In this document: positions 1 through 10,249 of the stretch, one piece after another
How the letters are laid out: every line of letters starts with the position of its first letter
Position numbering within the stretch: the stretch's first letter is position 1
Assembly: GCA_958298945.1 (NCBI GenBank)
Contig: OY282606.1
Span: 27,129,740 to 27,193,739 of the forward strand
Length of the DNA: 64,000 nt
Origin: Atherix ibis
Lineage: Eukaryota; Arthropoda; Insecta; Diptera; Athericidae
Direction: 5' to 3'
The notes under the pieces: model-generated
Told to the model about the DNA's origin: nothing
The model's input: the letters and a program-made list of their open reading frames with translations, nothing else
The model's database searches: none
Program-made: the position numbers and the translations under genes

Positions 1-998
1 CCTGTGTTTGCGACGGTTAACAATTGGGTGAATGAATTTAAACGTGGTCGTTCATCCACAAAAGATGAACATCGTTCAGGACGCCCAGTTGAGGTGTCTA
101 CTCCTGAAATCATCGACAAAATCCACGATCTGATTTTGAACGATCGGCGAATTAAAGTGCGCGAATTAGTTGAGGCCACGAGCATATCACAAGGTACAGT
201 CGCTTCAATTTTGCATAAAAAATTGTCTGAAAATTTTTTTGGCAAAATGGGTGCCGCGTTTGCTCTCAGAGGAGAATAAGCGCAATCGTGTAGTGGACTC
301 TGAGGCTATGTTGGCACTCTTTCATCGCAATCCTGCCCAATTCCTTCGTCGATATGTCACTGTGGATACACTACTACACTCCAGAAACGAAGAGACAGTC
401 ATCACAGTGGATTTTCAAAGGTGAACGGGCTCCGAAGAAGGCAAAAACTGTGCAATCGGCCGGCAAGGTGATGGCCACGGTCTTTTGGGATTCGCAGGGC
501 ATCATTTTTATCGACTAATTGGAAAAAGGAAAAACAATAACAGGAGCGTATTACGCGTCGTTATTGCAACGGTTGAGCGAGGAAATCAAAGAGAAACGCC
601 CCCATCTGAAGAAGAAAAAAATCCTCTTGCATCAGGACAATGCGCGTGTGCACATCTGCGCTGTTTCCATGGCCAAAATTGTGGAATTGAGAATAGAATT
701 GTTGCAGCATCCCGCTTATTCACCAGATTTGGCCCCGAGTAGCTATCTTCTTTTTCCCAATCTGAAGAAATGGCTTGGCGGACGACGGTTCACTTCCAAC
801 GAGGACGCCATTGCTCAAACGGATGAGTATTTTGCAGAACTTCCGAAATCCTATTTTTTGGACGGGATAAAAAATTTTGGAAAAACGGTTGGAAAAGTGT
901 ATAGAGCTAAAAGGAGATTATGTTGAAAAATAAAATTTTTTTTTTTTTAAAAACAGTTTTTTTCCATTTTTTTCTAAGGACTTATTGAAGGACCCTCG
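1..998 (+). pseudogene. mariner transposase remnant, 5' end cut by window edge
   Basis: The sequence encodes most of a mariner (Tc1/mariner, D,D34D) transposase, which would cut and paste the element at TA sites in the nucleus. The first residues are the helix-turn-helix region (GRSSTKDEHRSGRPVEV, then ILNDRRIKVRELVEATSISQ). Three reading frames are needed: about 4-235, 240-380 and 385-926. A small deletion after the first catalytic Asp (VTVD, about 355-367) removes the expected ETW, there is an in-frame TAA at 516-518, and the third catalytic residue reads APSS where APSD is expected (about 733-745), so Asp is replaced by Ser. The second motif HQDNARVH is kept. The 3' end, ctaaggacttattgaaggac followed by cctcg at 974-998, is a plausible terminal repeat followed by TA. 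Clearly dead; subfamily resembles mellifera-type mariners but I cannot place it firmly. Confidence 0.9.
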
Positions 999-1002
999 TA
1001 CT

Positions 1003-1095
1003 AAAGAACAAACTTTTAATTTACAACATGATTTTAAACCCGATCTGGACGTACGGTATTGAATTATGCGGTTCTCCCAACGTTTCCTATTCCTA
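1003..1095 (+). pseudogene. Jockey-like LINE fragment (end of RT ORF)
   Basis: Immediately after the mariner end, the + strand reads NKLLIYNMILNPIWTYGIEL and then CGSPN. This matches the conserved stretch just after the RT domain of Jockey-clade LINEs (typically LKPIWTYGIQLWG). It is only about 30 codons long and the following sequence does not continue recognisably. The mariner at 1-998 appears to have landed in or beside it. The family assignment rests on this single motif. Confidence 0.5.
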
Positions 1096-1239
1096 TCGCA
1101 TCCAATTGCACATTTGGCTGTCGTGTGAAAAATTGTGCTGATCGGATAATAATTTATTGAAAATGGTAGTTTGAGTCTATTGCAGTTATGTATAAAAGAC
1201 ATGTAACCACCATGGCACAGTTTACAGGCCTACATCCGA

Positions 1240-1725
1240 ACATCAAAATTTTCGATAATTCCCAATAAAAGTGGATGAACGACCCTTTTTGAATGTTGAT
1301 TTTTATGTCAAATAGATCCAAAGAAAAAATTCTAAGGGTGTCAAATCACAAGATCTTGTCGGCTGATACCCTATCAGCGTTTCGTGACATTATTTGATCA
1401 GCGAATTTTTTATTGCGCAACAAACCGATGTTTTGTTATGTTGTATGTCTCGTAGCGCCGTCTTATTAAAACCAAAGCTCATTCACATTGAACAAAAAGT
1501 TCACTAACATGTCACGATTTTGCTCAAAATTCAATATAATAGCCTCTTCATGCCCATAGTTAAAAAAAACGGACCAATGATTCCACCAACCTATGGTAGA
1601 TTTATCGTAAATAAAATTAGACTTTCCCACATCCCAGATTTGATAATTTTATCTGTTAACGTAGCCGTCGATGTTTAAATGTGCTTTGTTACTAAATATG
1701 AATTTTAGTAAATTTCCATTTTTAT
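1240..1725 (-). pseudogene. Decayed IFSDEAHF-type Tc1/mariner transposase
   Basis: On the minus strand, from about 1720 downward, the sequence reads KFIFSNKAHLNIDGYVNR (first catalytic motif, normally IFSDEAHF; Asp now Asn), then a GWWNHWSVFF block, then DGATRHTT (second motif, Asp kept), and near 1345, after a frame change, RSCDLTPLEFFLWIYL (third motif, normally TPLD; here Glu). Several in-frame stops and at least one frameshift are present. The order and spacing of motifs match the better preserved copy at 24.1-25.35 kb, so I place it in the same broad superfamily. No terminal repeats could be found. Confidence 0.75.
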
Positions 1726-2124
1726 AGTAAGTTTGCATAATTATTATTCGAATAACTTCATGACTAAAATTTTACTATTCTCTATACTTGACAGCTGTCA
1801 AAAAAAATCATGACATGTGTGTGTGTTGACAGATTTTTGCAAAGTCGAGAAAAAAAAGACAGATGGCCAGCCTGATTAAAAAAAATTATTTTTCTTTGTG
1901 CGTGTGATTGTATCAGCAAAAAAAGGGAGTCACACTTATTCAACTAATAACAAAGTAACTTCCAAACGCTAAAGAGAAAACCATTTTAAATAATTAGTCG
2001 AAAATCAAAATGGCGACTTATAGGAAAATTATGACATCAACAAAAACAATAAAATTTTTAGCTTTTAGGTTATGTGAAAAAATTATTGACTTTTAAGCCT
2101 TCCCGCAAGGGGGACGGACACTTT

Positions 2125-2210
2125 TGGGTTCAATACCAGATGAACTTGACACCTAAAATTCGGAACGAGAGGCAGGTAGAGAGACAGGTAGCATATATAT
2201 GCCAGTTTTT
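2125..2210 (+). repeat. Short dispersed repeat, related to 29550-29640
   Basis: A core containing gacacctaaaatt, gaggcaggtagagagacagg and tatatgccagttttt resembles 29560-29630 (gacaccaaaatttt, gagccaggtcgagagccagg, tatatgacagttttt) in the same order and spacing. Identity is roughly 70-75 percent by eye over about 65 bases. No coding potential is evident. Confidence 0.4.
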
Positions 2211-2811
2211 GAAGTTAACCGTTGATTATTTTTATCATTCTGTGTTAAATAGGAAAAGGATAATATTTATACATAAAAAAATCATGATGTAATATATAGA
2301 AAATATTCTAGGAGTATAGCCACAAATTCTAAAAACGTCTTTGTTTTTATGAATGTACAAAAAAAAATGGTACCGCAATATACTATTGCGGATTTGTTTT
2401 ATAGTCCCTACAACGTACTGGATATTGCAGAAAAATACTGAGACTGGTATCACTGATAGCTATATGACAATAGTGCAGACTTTTCCCACAACAAAGATTG
2501 TACGTTAATTCCTCCTACAAATAAATGCTAAATGAAGTTTCTCTTTTTTAGAGTGTTTTTAGGAATATGGTGAAGAGAAATTTGCAGGGATAATTTATTA
2601 TTTTAACTTCCAAAAAGTTGCAATAACCATAAGTTTTTGGTCACAACAGGCATTTTTAAAGAGCAGAGAAGCAGTGAAAGTCGAACCTTGCTCAGAAAAA
2701 CCTTTAACATAAAAACGGATGCAAATAAGCAATGACTAAGGGCTCTTGTGAGGTCAGACCAAATTTCTTAGCTCCTTTATTAACCTGATCTAATCCTGTG
2801 TTGGATAACAT

Positions 2812-3215
2812 TCAAAATAGTTCAAAATAGTATAACCGCAGATCTAAAGGCAAGATGCTGATCTTAAAATTAGACATAATGTAACGGTTATAAATATTGT
2901 CTAAAATAGGACCGAGAATACTACCTTGTAGGTTTCCAGCTGGATTAGGATATAATTCTGAGAATTCTGTATTAACTTCTGCTTGGAAATGATGTTGGGA
3001 GAAATATGTGTTTATTATAAGATAGTGTCTAGAAGGAAGGAAGCTCTTGAGTTTGCACAGAAGCCCACGGTGCCACATATTATCAAAAGAAGGCGAAATA
3101 TATAAGAATATTCCTGGGGAATATTCTTTCCTCTCAAGTGTACAAAAAATTAAGTTTACCATTGCTGAATGGTGGAGTGTTCAGATCGAAAGCCAAATTA
3201 GTGATTAGAATTTAT
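2812..3215 (-). pseudogene. Jockey-like LINE reverse transcriptase fragment
   Basis: The minus strand encodes the central RT domain of a Jockey-clade LINE. Reading downward from about 3205 are FGFRSEHST, then after a frame change GIFLYISPSFDNMWH (RT motif A; the usual catalytic LDISQAFD is altered), then YFSQHHFQAEVNTEFSELYP, then the motif B region LQGSILGPILDNIY (normally PQGSVLGPILYNIY). The FADD box is not recognisable. The fragment lacks the endonuclease and the 3' end. The same RT segment in another copy gave rise to the 187-bp tandem array at 26.5-28.15 kb. Confidence 0.8.
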
Positions 3216-3599
3216 TTATTTTATTACCTAGGAACGGATAGAGTCATTTTAGTAGAAGACCTACCAACGATTGGTAGGATACTTATAGATTTACATAAAA
3301 GATAAAGGATTCACTGATTTATTTGATTAAGGTATGATTTATAGAGTATGGAAAAATCTATATTGTGCGCAGGATATCATTAAAATTTTTTATGAATATG
3401 TGCTGTTCTTCGATGATAGCCAGGAGCTTTTTCATTGGAAAGGTAAAAAGTTTTCCTTCCAAAAATTTTAAATTTCAGAAAATTTAAATTTTTTTAAAAA
3501 AAACTACAGGCATTGATGTTGCTTAAGTTGTTATTTGTCACTAGGCGCTGTATACTGAATTTTTTGTTTTAAAAAGTGTATTTATTTGTATAAAAAGAA

Positions 3600-4238
3600 A
3601 AAAGAATAATCAAGGATGTATTGCCCATTTTGCTTGATAACCTTTTGCCATATTTCGGCAAACCTCATAATCCCTCGTTAATAGAAGGACCTGTCCCTAT
3701 CGGTAAAAGAACTGAACAAGGTGATGATTTTTAGCCTCATCTGAATTGAAGTTTATAATACCACGCAAGGAGTTTTGAAGACAGTTTTCATTGTGGTGGA
3801 TCACCACGCCGGGACCGAGACCGTTTGCGTACCTCATTGTCATCACCAGCTATTACTCTCTTCAAAAAAGGATCGTTTTCCTCACGTTTAATGAAGATGT
3901 CACACATATTTATGCGTGCTATCAAATGAACATCTTTGGATGCATGAGAAACCCAAACATCGAGTTTGCTTATGTATCCCAGCTTTTACATGTAGTCGTG
4001 AACGGTTGAATGAAGGATACTCAATGATTCTACAATCTTTCGTGTCTTGTTACGCTGGTTTGACTCAATTATTGCCTTTATTTGGTCGTTATCAGCTTCG
4101 GAGCGTTGTTGAGATCGAAGCTAACTGCACGGAATTTTGTGAACCATCGTTGGCACTGACGCTCCTGTAGAGTATTGTCACCGCAAACGTTATACAACTT
4201 TTCACAAGCTTGGCGAACGGAAATAAAACAATATCTTG
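3600..4238 (-). pseudogene. Antisense mariner transposase with internal deletion
   Basis: Reading the minus strand from 4238 downward: an N-terminal helix-turn-helix portion (RQACEKLYNVCGD, then RQCQRWFTKFRAVSFDLNNA), the second helix-turn-helix (DNDQIKAIIESNQRNKTRKI and ILHSTVHDY), the linker (KLGYISKLDVWV), and the start of the catalytic domain ending PFLKRVIAGDD. The Asp-containing core is then missing, and about 3590-3770 holds only the C-terminal tail (DYEVCRNMAKGYQAKW). The 5' end is interrupted at the TA at 4239-4240 by the family A element at 4241-5137, and I do not see the rest beyond that element. Multiple stops and frameshifts make it dead. Confidence 0.8.
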
Positions 4239-4240
4239 TA

Positions 4241-5137
4241 TAGCGTTTTCCAATAAGAGTGAAATGATTTCTAAGTGACGTTTCGGCCATTTGTAATATG
4301 TCATCTGTCATTTTTTTTTTCATTGTATTCAGTAATGCTTACAATTTCATCATGGAGAGATATACGCAAGAACAACGTTTACAAATTATTCAACTTTATT
4401 ATAAATAATTCGTTATCCAATTGCAACTTTTCGTGCGCTCACTTTCATCTGAGTGGTGCGGTAATTAAACAAAACTGTCAATTCTGTTGTGAAGAAAATC
4501 CACAAATTATTCATGAACACCCATTACATTTACCTAAATTGACAGTTTGGTGTGGTTTTTGGTCTGGTGGCCCACTCGGTCCGTACTTCTTTCGAAATGA
4601 AGCTGGTAACACCGTTACTGTCAATGAAGAGCGGTATAGATCAATGATAACCAACTTTTTATGGCCGAAATTGGAAGAAGTTGATCTTGACAACATCTGG
4701 TTCGAAAAAGACGGGGCTACGTGCCACACAGCACGTGCAACAACCGAATTATTGCGAGAAAAGTTGGGAGATTCGATTATTTCAAGAAATTGTGACATTG
4801 AATGGCCTCCAAGAAGTTGTGATTTAACACCATTAGACTATTTCTTGTTGGGTTATTTGAAGTCATTAGTCTTTAGTAATAAACCAGACTCTCTTCAAGC
4901 TTTAGAAGTCAATATTGCACGTGCTATTTATGACATACGACTTGATTTAGTGAAAAAAGTGCTCGAAAATTGGGTTCATCGAATTCGTTCCTGCAAAAAA
5001 AAGTCGTGGAGGCCATTTGAATGACGTTTTATTCAGAACTTAATAGTATCTTTTGTACTTCACAATAAATAAAAAACATTTGGATTTCCATAACAATTAG
5101 TGTGTTTTTTTTTTTGAAAAGAAAATGGAAAACCCTA
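4241..5137 (+). mobile_element. Tc1/mariner family A, copy 1 (internally deleted)
   Basis: Terminal inverted repeats are visible: the left end starts tagcgttttccaataagag and the right end, read in reverse, starts tagggttttccattttc. Both are flanked by TA (4239-4240 and 5138-5139). The original start ATG is at 4352 (MERYTQEQRLQIIQLYY, DUF4817-like N-terminus). Comparison with 24086-25355 shows about 350 bases deleted after TFRA, near 4436, removing the helix-turn-helix and the first catalytic Asp. The remaining frame to 5024 is open and keeps DGATCHTA (about 4711) and RSCDLTPLDYFL (about 4815-4850). The deletion changes frame relative to the ATG. The element sits inside the antisense mariner at 3600-4238. 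Confidence 0.85.
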
Positions 5138-5329
5138 TACTTGTTTTAAAATACATAGAAAATTAATAAAATTAATCTTTTTTTTTTAAAACAAAGTTTC
5201 TTAGTTCAGAAAGTCCAGGCTCTACGATTTTATAGTAGCTAAATAATAACAGTATTCAAGGAAAGATTTTTTTATTTTAAGATTAGATATTTTTTATTAT
5301 AGATCGACTAACTACCACCAAATAATGCG

Positions 5330-5985
5330 TTTGAATTGCTAAAACTTTACGACAATTGGCTGCTGGTACAACAAAATTTAGATTCTAATTTTTCGAACAA
5401 AAATTTTCTTCATCGTGAGGCTCGTCTCTCACACTCTGTGGTTATGTTAAAAATACGGCCTATTTTAAACCAATATTGCAAAAAAGTGAATTCTGAAAAC
5501 CTAAACGTGACTGTAAGGAAGCCAAATAAAACAAAACTGCAAAAAATTGAATTCTGAAAATTTACAAGGGAGAAGCCATTGTATCCACAAAAAGTGACCG
5601 TTTTGGTATTTATTTTGGCCTGATGGCGTTATTGACAAGATATCTGTCAAAAAGGAGAGATCGTTGTTGTCGATTCTTAGTGCTGAGGCCGTAGAGTAAC
5701 CAAAATTTTTTGGCTTAAAACTTGAAGATTTTAAACTAAAACAGGTGTGGTTTAAATAAAAGGGTGCCACATTCCCAGGATGTGTAATTGGTTATCTTAG
5801 TTAGACTCTTCGATCATGCAACTTCACGTTATAGGACTTTTTCTTGTAGGGCTTTTGAAAATATTGTATTAACAAGGATAATTTTTAAATTAAACAGCCT
5901 TTAAAAATTACCATTCCTCAAAAAGTGACCGAATTACAGTCTGAAATGTGCGAAAATATGATTAAAAATTTTCTTTGTGGAAGTA
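5330..5985 (+). pseudogene. Very old IFSDEAHF-type transposase remnant
   Basis: Weak but ordered similarity to family A-like transposases. DSNFSNKNFLHREARL (about 5380-5430) corresponds to the PDFSNKIIFSDEAHF region with the catalytic Asp lost. PLYPQKVTVLVF (about 5577-5612) corresponds to PLHPQKVTVWC. FFGLKLEDFKLKQVWFK (about 5707-5757) corresponds to LEDIDLDNVWFQ, followed by KGATF for DGATC. RSCNFTL (about 5812) corresponds to RSCDLTPLD, and TELQSEMCENMIKNFL (about 5930-5975) to the C-terminal tail. Frames shift repeatedly and stops are frequent. Each match alone would be unconvincing; the shared order is the evidence. Confidence 0.65.
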
Positions 5986-7799
5986 AAATAATAAAATATA
6001 TTGTAAAAAAGGCAATGTTTGGTCTTTCATCTTTAACTTGTCGTAAAATTTGTAGAAAATAAAAAAAAATAATGAATAATTTTTATAAAAAAAGCTTAAA
6101 CTACGAGTATCAGCTTTTGATGACTTTTCCGAGAACGCAATATATCAAATATTAATGGAAAAATAAGATTTTCAGAAATTCAGAAAAATTATTTGAATTT
6201 TGTAAAATAATAATTATGAGAAAATCTTTGGAATCAGCGGCTTCTAAGAATAATCTTTGCCTAAACGTATATTGTCGACAAAACTAATTAGTTCTGCTCT
6301 GTTCATAACTTCATTAAAAATGCCTAAGACATCGTTTCATCTTGTTTCCATTTACATAAATATTAATTATTTAATTAATTTACTTTCATGAGTTTTTTCC
6401 TCTTTTTAGAATAAATCCTTTCCAAGTGATTGTCATATGACATGTTCGATTCTACGAGTACACAAAAGCATTTGTATAAATAGCAACTTGTATCTATCAC
6501 CGTCATTGTGGACTATGCAACTGGAAATATTTTTCTTTTGATTTTGACAAATTGCTTTTTAATTAGATATTAGCCGTTGATGCTGGAATCACGACAATAA
6601 TTTATGCAACTGTAATGCTGAACTGCATTATCCGAGAGACAAAAGCCACTTGGAATGCAGAAACTACTGTTTTAATTTGTATTTGCTGCTCATGCCTATT
6701 GGAACAGGTGAATGCACATTAATTTAAAACCAGTTTTATTAAAAGTTCAGCCGTGCAGACAGGTTCATTTGGTAATTTTTGTTATTTCAAATGCTTCTAA
6801 CTTAACTGGTCAATCTGGTGCAAATAAACTCATTAGATCCTATAGAAGCTGATGCCGCCAATAATCACCCAACAGCATCAGATCGGTCGATCACAGAAGA
6901 AGGATCATATCAGATTAATGGCCAATAATTTAATTATTATCCTGAATAGCCTGTAAGAATTTTTACCTGTTCACAGTGTAATGTCTTTCCAGATTATCAA
7001 GCGAATATTTTTTCTACTTAATTTAACGATGTTCGTAACACTTTCTCAACCAGTTCTTGTCTATTTATTTTCCCCCATAAAACATAAGATTATGAACTTT
7101 TAAAAGGAAAAAATGTTGTTAGTGTTAGTATTTAATTTTCAATAATTAATAATAATTTTTAGATATTTGCTGAAACTTGTTTTCATTAAGACTAGTATGG
7201 CTAACAGTTTATTCTGACTTAAATTGATAAAATAATTTGTAGTTATTTTAACGATATTTTACTTTTATTTAGCACAATATCGGAAAATTTCTTAAAACAA
7301 AAATTAAAATAATATAAATTTTCAATTCTTGATTTTATGTTGAAACTTTTGTGCAAAAAATTTAGAGCTTTTGAAAAGCCAAAATAATTATTTTTATGTT
7401 GAAAAACAGCAAATAAAAATCATAATTTTAGACAAACTTTTTAAGGTAAATTGAAATTTTTAAAAAATATTTTTTTGTTTTTGTTTTTTTAAATTCAGAT
7501 CCAAAAATCTGAAAATCAAAAATTGTTCAAAAGCAAAAAATTATTCAATTTGTTCTTCTAAAAGTAAAATAAAAGAAAATCAATATTTTTACTATAGAAC
7601 TTGATAAAATTTATATTTAATTTTATTAAGTTGACTTTTTCATTATAAAAAAAATATTTATTAGAAAACCTCTTTGCCGACGAAAAATTAGTCGTATTAT
7701 GTAAATTGTGGCTCCGTTGAGGTAGAACCACATACGGTTCGGATTAAAATCCGTAAATTCAGGTTAAAAAAATTTCTGTTTTTATATGGTTAGAGTTCT
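5986..7799. other. No gene recognised; AT-rich intergenic sequence
   Basis: Mostly AT-rich with poly-A/T runs. A less biased stretch at about 6540-6960 has no ORF of note and no motif I recognise. No terminal repeats or tandem array were seen. Confidence 0.5.
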
Positions 7800-7990
7800 C
7801 AGAATTGATAGTTACAATATCTACTTCTTCATTTTCAAAGTAATACGGACCAATGATACCATTAGATCAAAATCTTCGCGGATACAATGGCTACTTTACA
7901 GTCAATTCTGGGCTTTCTGAGTCTAACAGACGGTAAGTTGGGTTAGTGATATCTTCGCCGAGTGGAAAATGTGTTCGGACAAAGTCTGTT
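7800..7990 (-). pseudogene. IFSDEAHF-type transposase fragment
   Basis: The minus strand reads HFHLGEDITNP (about 7975), LDSESPELTVK, PLYPRRF, then NGIIGPYYFENEEVDIVT and INSEN ending near 7800. This is the block between the first and second catalytic motifs of the IFSDEAHF-type transposases (compare GGIIGPYFF with NEAGNTVTV in the 24-kb copy). Only about 60 codons remain, with stops and a frame change. Confidence 0.65.
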
Positions 7991-8239
7991 GTTTGCTTAA
8001 AAGTTAAAAATTTCATAAACAAAAATTACCTTAAGGAATATATTTTTTTATTAGTTGTCAAATCACATCGCGGCTTTACTTTTCAAATATCAAAATAGAG
8101 AGTACGTTTTATGTTCCAGATCGATTTAGTTTGGCCGCCATTTTGGTTTGGATAAAATCTGTCTGTTGGAATCTGACAGTGGCTTTAGTTTTGCAGCGTC
8201 GAAGATCCGCTTTTGGGGCTCTTCGTCGCTGTAAAAAAA

Positions 8240-8890
8240 AGCAACCACCATTTTTGTCAAAAAATAATTATGAGCGGCGAAACATACTTCGACTCAGCTG
8301 CCTTCGGTAATAAACATAATAGCCACTATTAGGGTACTGAAAACCCTCAACTGATACACCACAGACCACTACACCCTCGTAGATTAATTGTATGATGCGG
8401 GATTTTGGCCATATTCCTTTAAAGAATACAGTTACTATTGTAACTGTATTCCTTAAAGGAATATGGCCAATGCTATAACAGTTACTAGTGACCGCTATCG
8501 GAAAATATTAGAAAACTTTCTTCTACCCGAATTGGATCAATAACAGAACATGTGGTTCCAATAAGACGGTGCCGTATCACACATAGCTCGTTTGAGAGAA
8601 ATTTTTCCCCGCGGAATAATGCAAAAATTGGTGATATCACCTGGCCCCTCCAATTCCCTGATTTAAACCCTCCCAATTTCTTCTTAGGGCTCGCCTTTGC
8701 GCCGCGTCCAGAATCAGGCTTTTAACCAAAATCATATTCCATACATAATGCTAAAGACCAAATAATCAATCAATAAAATATAAATTATAAAATTGTTATT
8801 CATTTAAAAGTTACGCACCCTGTACTATAGTTAATAATTGTTTCTAATTAATTTGAATTTAATATTTTTTAAGTTTAATATTTTTTTTAA
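8240..8890 (+). pseudogene. Tc1/mariner family B, copy 1, with internal foldback
   Basis: A decayed transposase reading KIIMSGETYFDSAAFGNKHN (about 8260-8320; first motif, normally FSDEAHF), GTENPQLIHHRPLHPRR (about 8334-8385), then a 62-bp inverted repeat, then ITVTSDRYRK and LENFLLPELDQ (about 8474-8545), NMWFQ with DGAVSHIARL (second motif, Asp kept) and, after frame changes, DLNPPNFFLG (about 8660; third acid gone). The non-coding 3' part 8735-8890 matches 36240-36365 in reverse orientation almost base for base, so the two are copies of one element. Many stops. The palindrome at 8407-8468 replaces the GPYFFE-like block. Confidence 0.75.
8407..8468. repeat. 29-bp near-perfect inverted repeat, 4-base loop
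   Basis: The left arm is 8407-8435 (begins ggccatattcctttaaag), the loop is tatt at 8436-8439 and the right arm is 8440-8468. Only one of 29 positions differs (A at 8423 against G). It lies inside a transposase remnant where normal family members have a single copy of one arm, so it is best read as an inverted duplication of coding sequence, not as a terminator or an RNA gene. Confidence 0.9.
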
Positions 8891-9204
8891 GCTTACGTTA
8901 CATGATGTTGCCAAATAGCCTTATTGCGATCATCATTATCAAAGGCCTATTCCTGGTGATTCAAAAGACTACAGACTTTCCGGCGTCATGCCTCTATGAG
9001 GACCTACCTCATATTCTGGGACTACAAAAATAATGGTTTTTCGACTAAAATAAGATCGTTATTACTTAAGAGATACTTTATAATGAAAATAGATAATTTT
9101 CCACTGGTTTAAGACTTGCCAAATCCACTGGCTTAAGACTTGCCAAATCCACTAGAATACAGCGGCTAACTCATGTTATATTCGACTAGCCAGTGAAGCA
9201 TACG

Positions 9205-10249
9205 GGACTTCCCAGGTGGACTCTGTCTTAGTAGTCGGAAGAAAATGGAGACCATCACCAAAAGAGTAGGCGACCACGACATCCGGTCGCTACCCTACAT
9301 CCGGTATCTAGGAGTGGTCTTGGATGCCAGACTCAACATCAGCAGTACAGGGCGCACTTTCGCGGATAATGCCCAATATCGGAGGCCGCGGGCAAATCCG
9401 AAGGCAACTACTGGCAACTGTGGTTACCTCCGTCTTGCTATACGGAGCACCAGTGTGGGCGAAATCGCTAGAGCTAACAACATACCTCCAGACAATGTCA
9501 TCAGTCCAGCGGCTCTCAGCGATCAGAGTGGCGTCAGCATACCGAACGGTATCACACGATGCGGTCAACGTCGTAGCATCATACCCACCCATCGACACCC
9601 TGGCAGGAGAGCGGGAACGCCAACATCGTAGGAAGAAGGAAGAGCGGCGAAATGTCCTCTGTGAAGAGGAGAGACCCGAGAGTCTTCGCCTCTGGCAAGA
9701 GAGATGGGGCAACTCGACGAAGGGTCGGTGGACTCATCGGCTGATCCCAGATGTTACCAAATGGGTCACTCGCCTGCACGGGGAGGTCGGGTATTACATC
9801 ACCCAACTCTTGACTGGGCATGGATGCTTTCGGGCATACTTGCACAGATTCAAGAGAACTGACTCCCCAAACTGTCATCATTGCTGATCGAAGACGCAGA
9901 ACACGTGTTCTTCCAGTGCCCCCTCTACGAGGGGACACGGGCAGAACTGGAGAGAAATCTGGACTGTTCCATCAGTCCAGAAAACAAAGTGGAGTGCATG
10001 CTGAAGAGCCAATCGGCTTGGAACAGAATTGCAGAGTACGGGGAATCCATTATCAAGGATCTCCACACAGCGTACGAAAAATAGGCCGCGAGGCGTCATA
10101 ACATCGGGACAGCAGTAGCATCAAATAATAGCGCCCCGGCGAAGTAGTATTTACAAAGAGTGCCGCCGAGGAACCATCGTTCCGGGAGCAAGGGTAGAGG
10201 TGCAGGTTAGGTTTTAGCAAGGTAAAGAAGTAATTTTTAAAAAAAAAAC
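9205..10249 (+). pseudogene. R1-like LINE, 5'-truncated 3' half, copy 1
   Basis: Encodes the C-terminal part of an R1-clade-like RT ORF: the post-RT region (YIRYLGVVLDARLN, about 9292-9335), then ALSRIMPNIGGRGQ, LLYGAPVWAKSLE (about 9435-9475), a long arginine-rich block (AGERERQHRRKKEER), LTGHGCFRAYLHRFK and the zinc-knuckle region PNCHHC (about 9870). A 10-base deletion relative to the 32.5-kb copy removes residues within the CCHC knuckle and shifts frame before EDAEHVFFQC. A deletion of about 40 bases near 9332 removes KEHISSVSRKAS. The 3' UTR ends in a poly-A run at about 10239-10248. 5' truncation is typical of target-primed reverse transcription. Confidence 0.85.

Noticed and set aside
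8407..8468. Rho-independent terminator or microRNA hairpin
   Set aside because: It lies within a transposase remnant and each arm is coding sequence of that family; no promoter or expression evidence.
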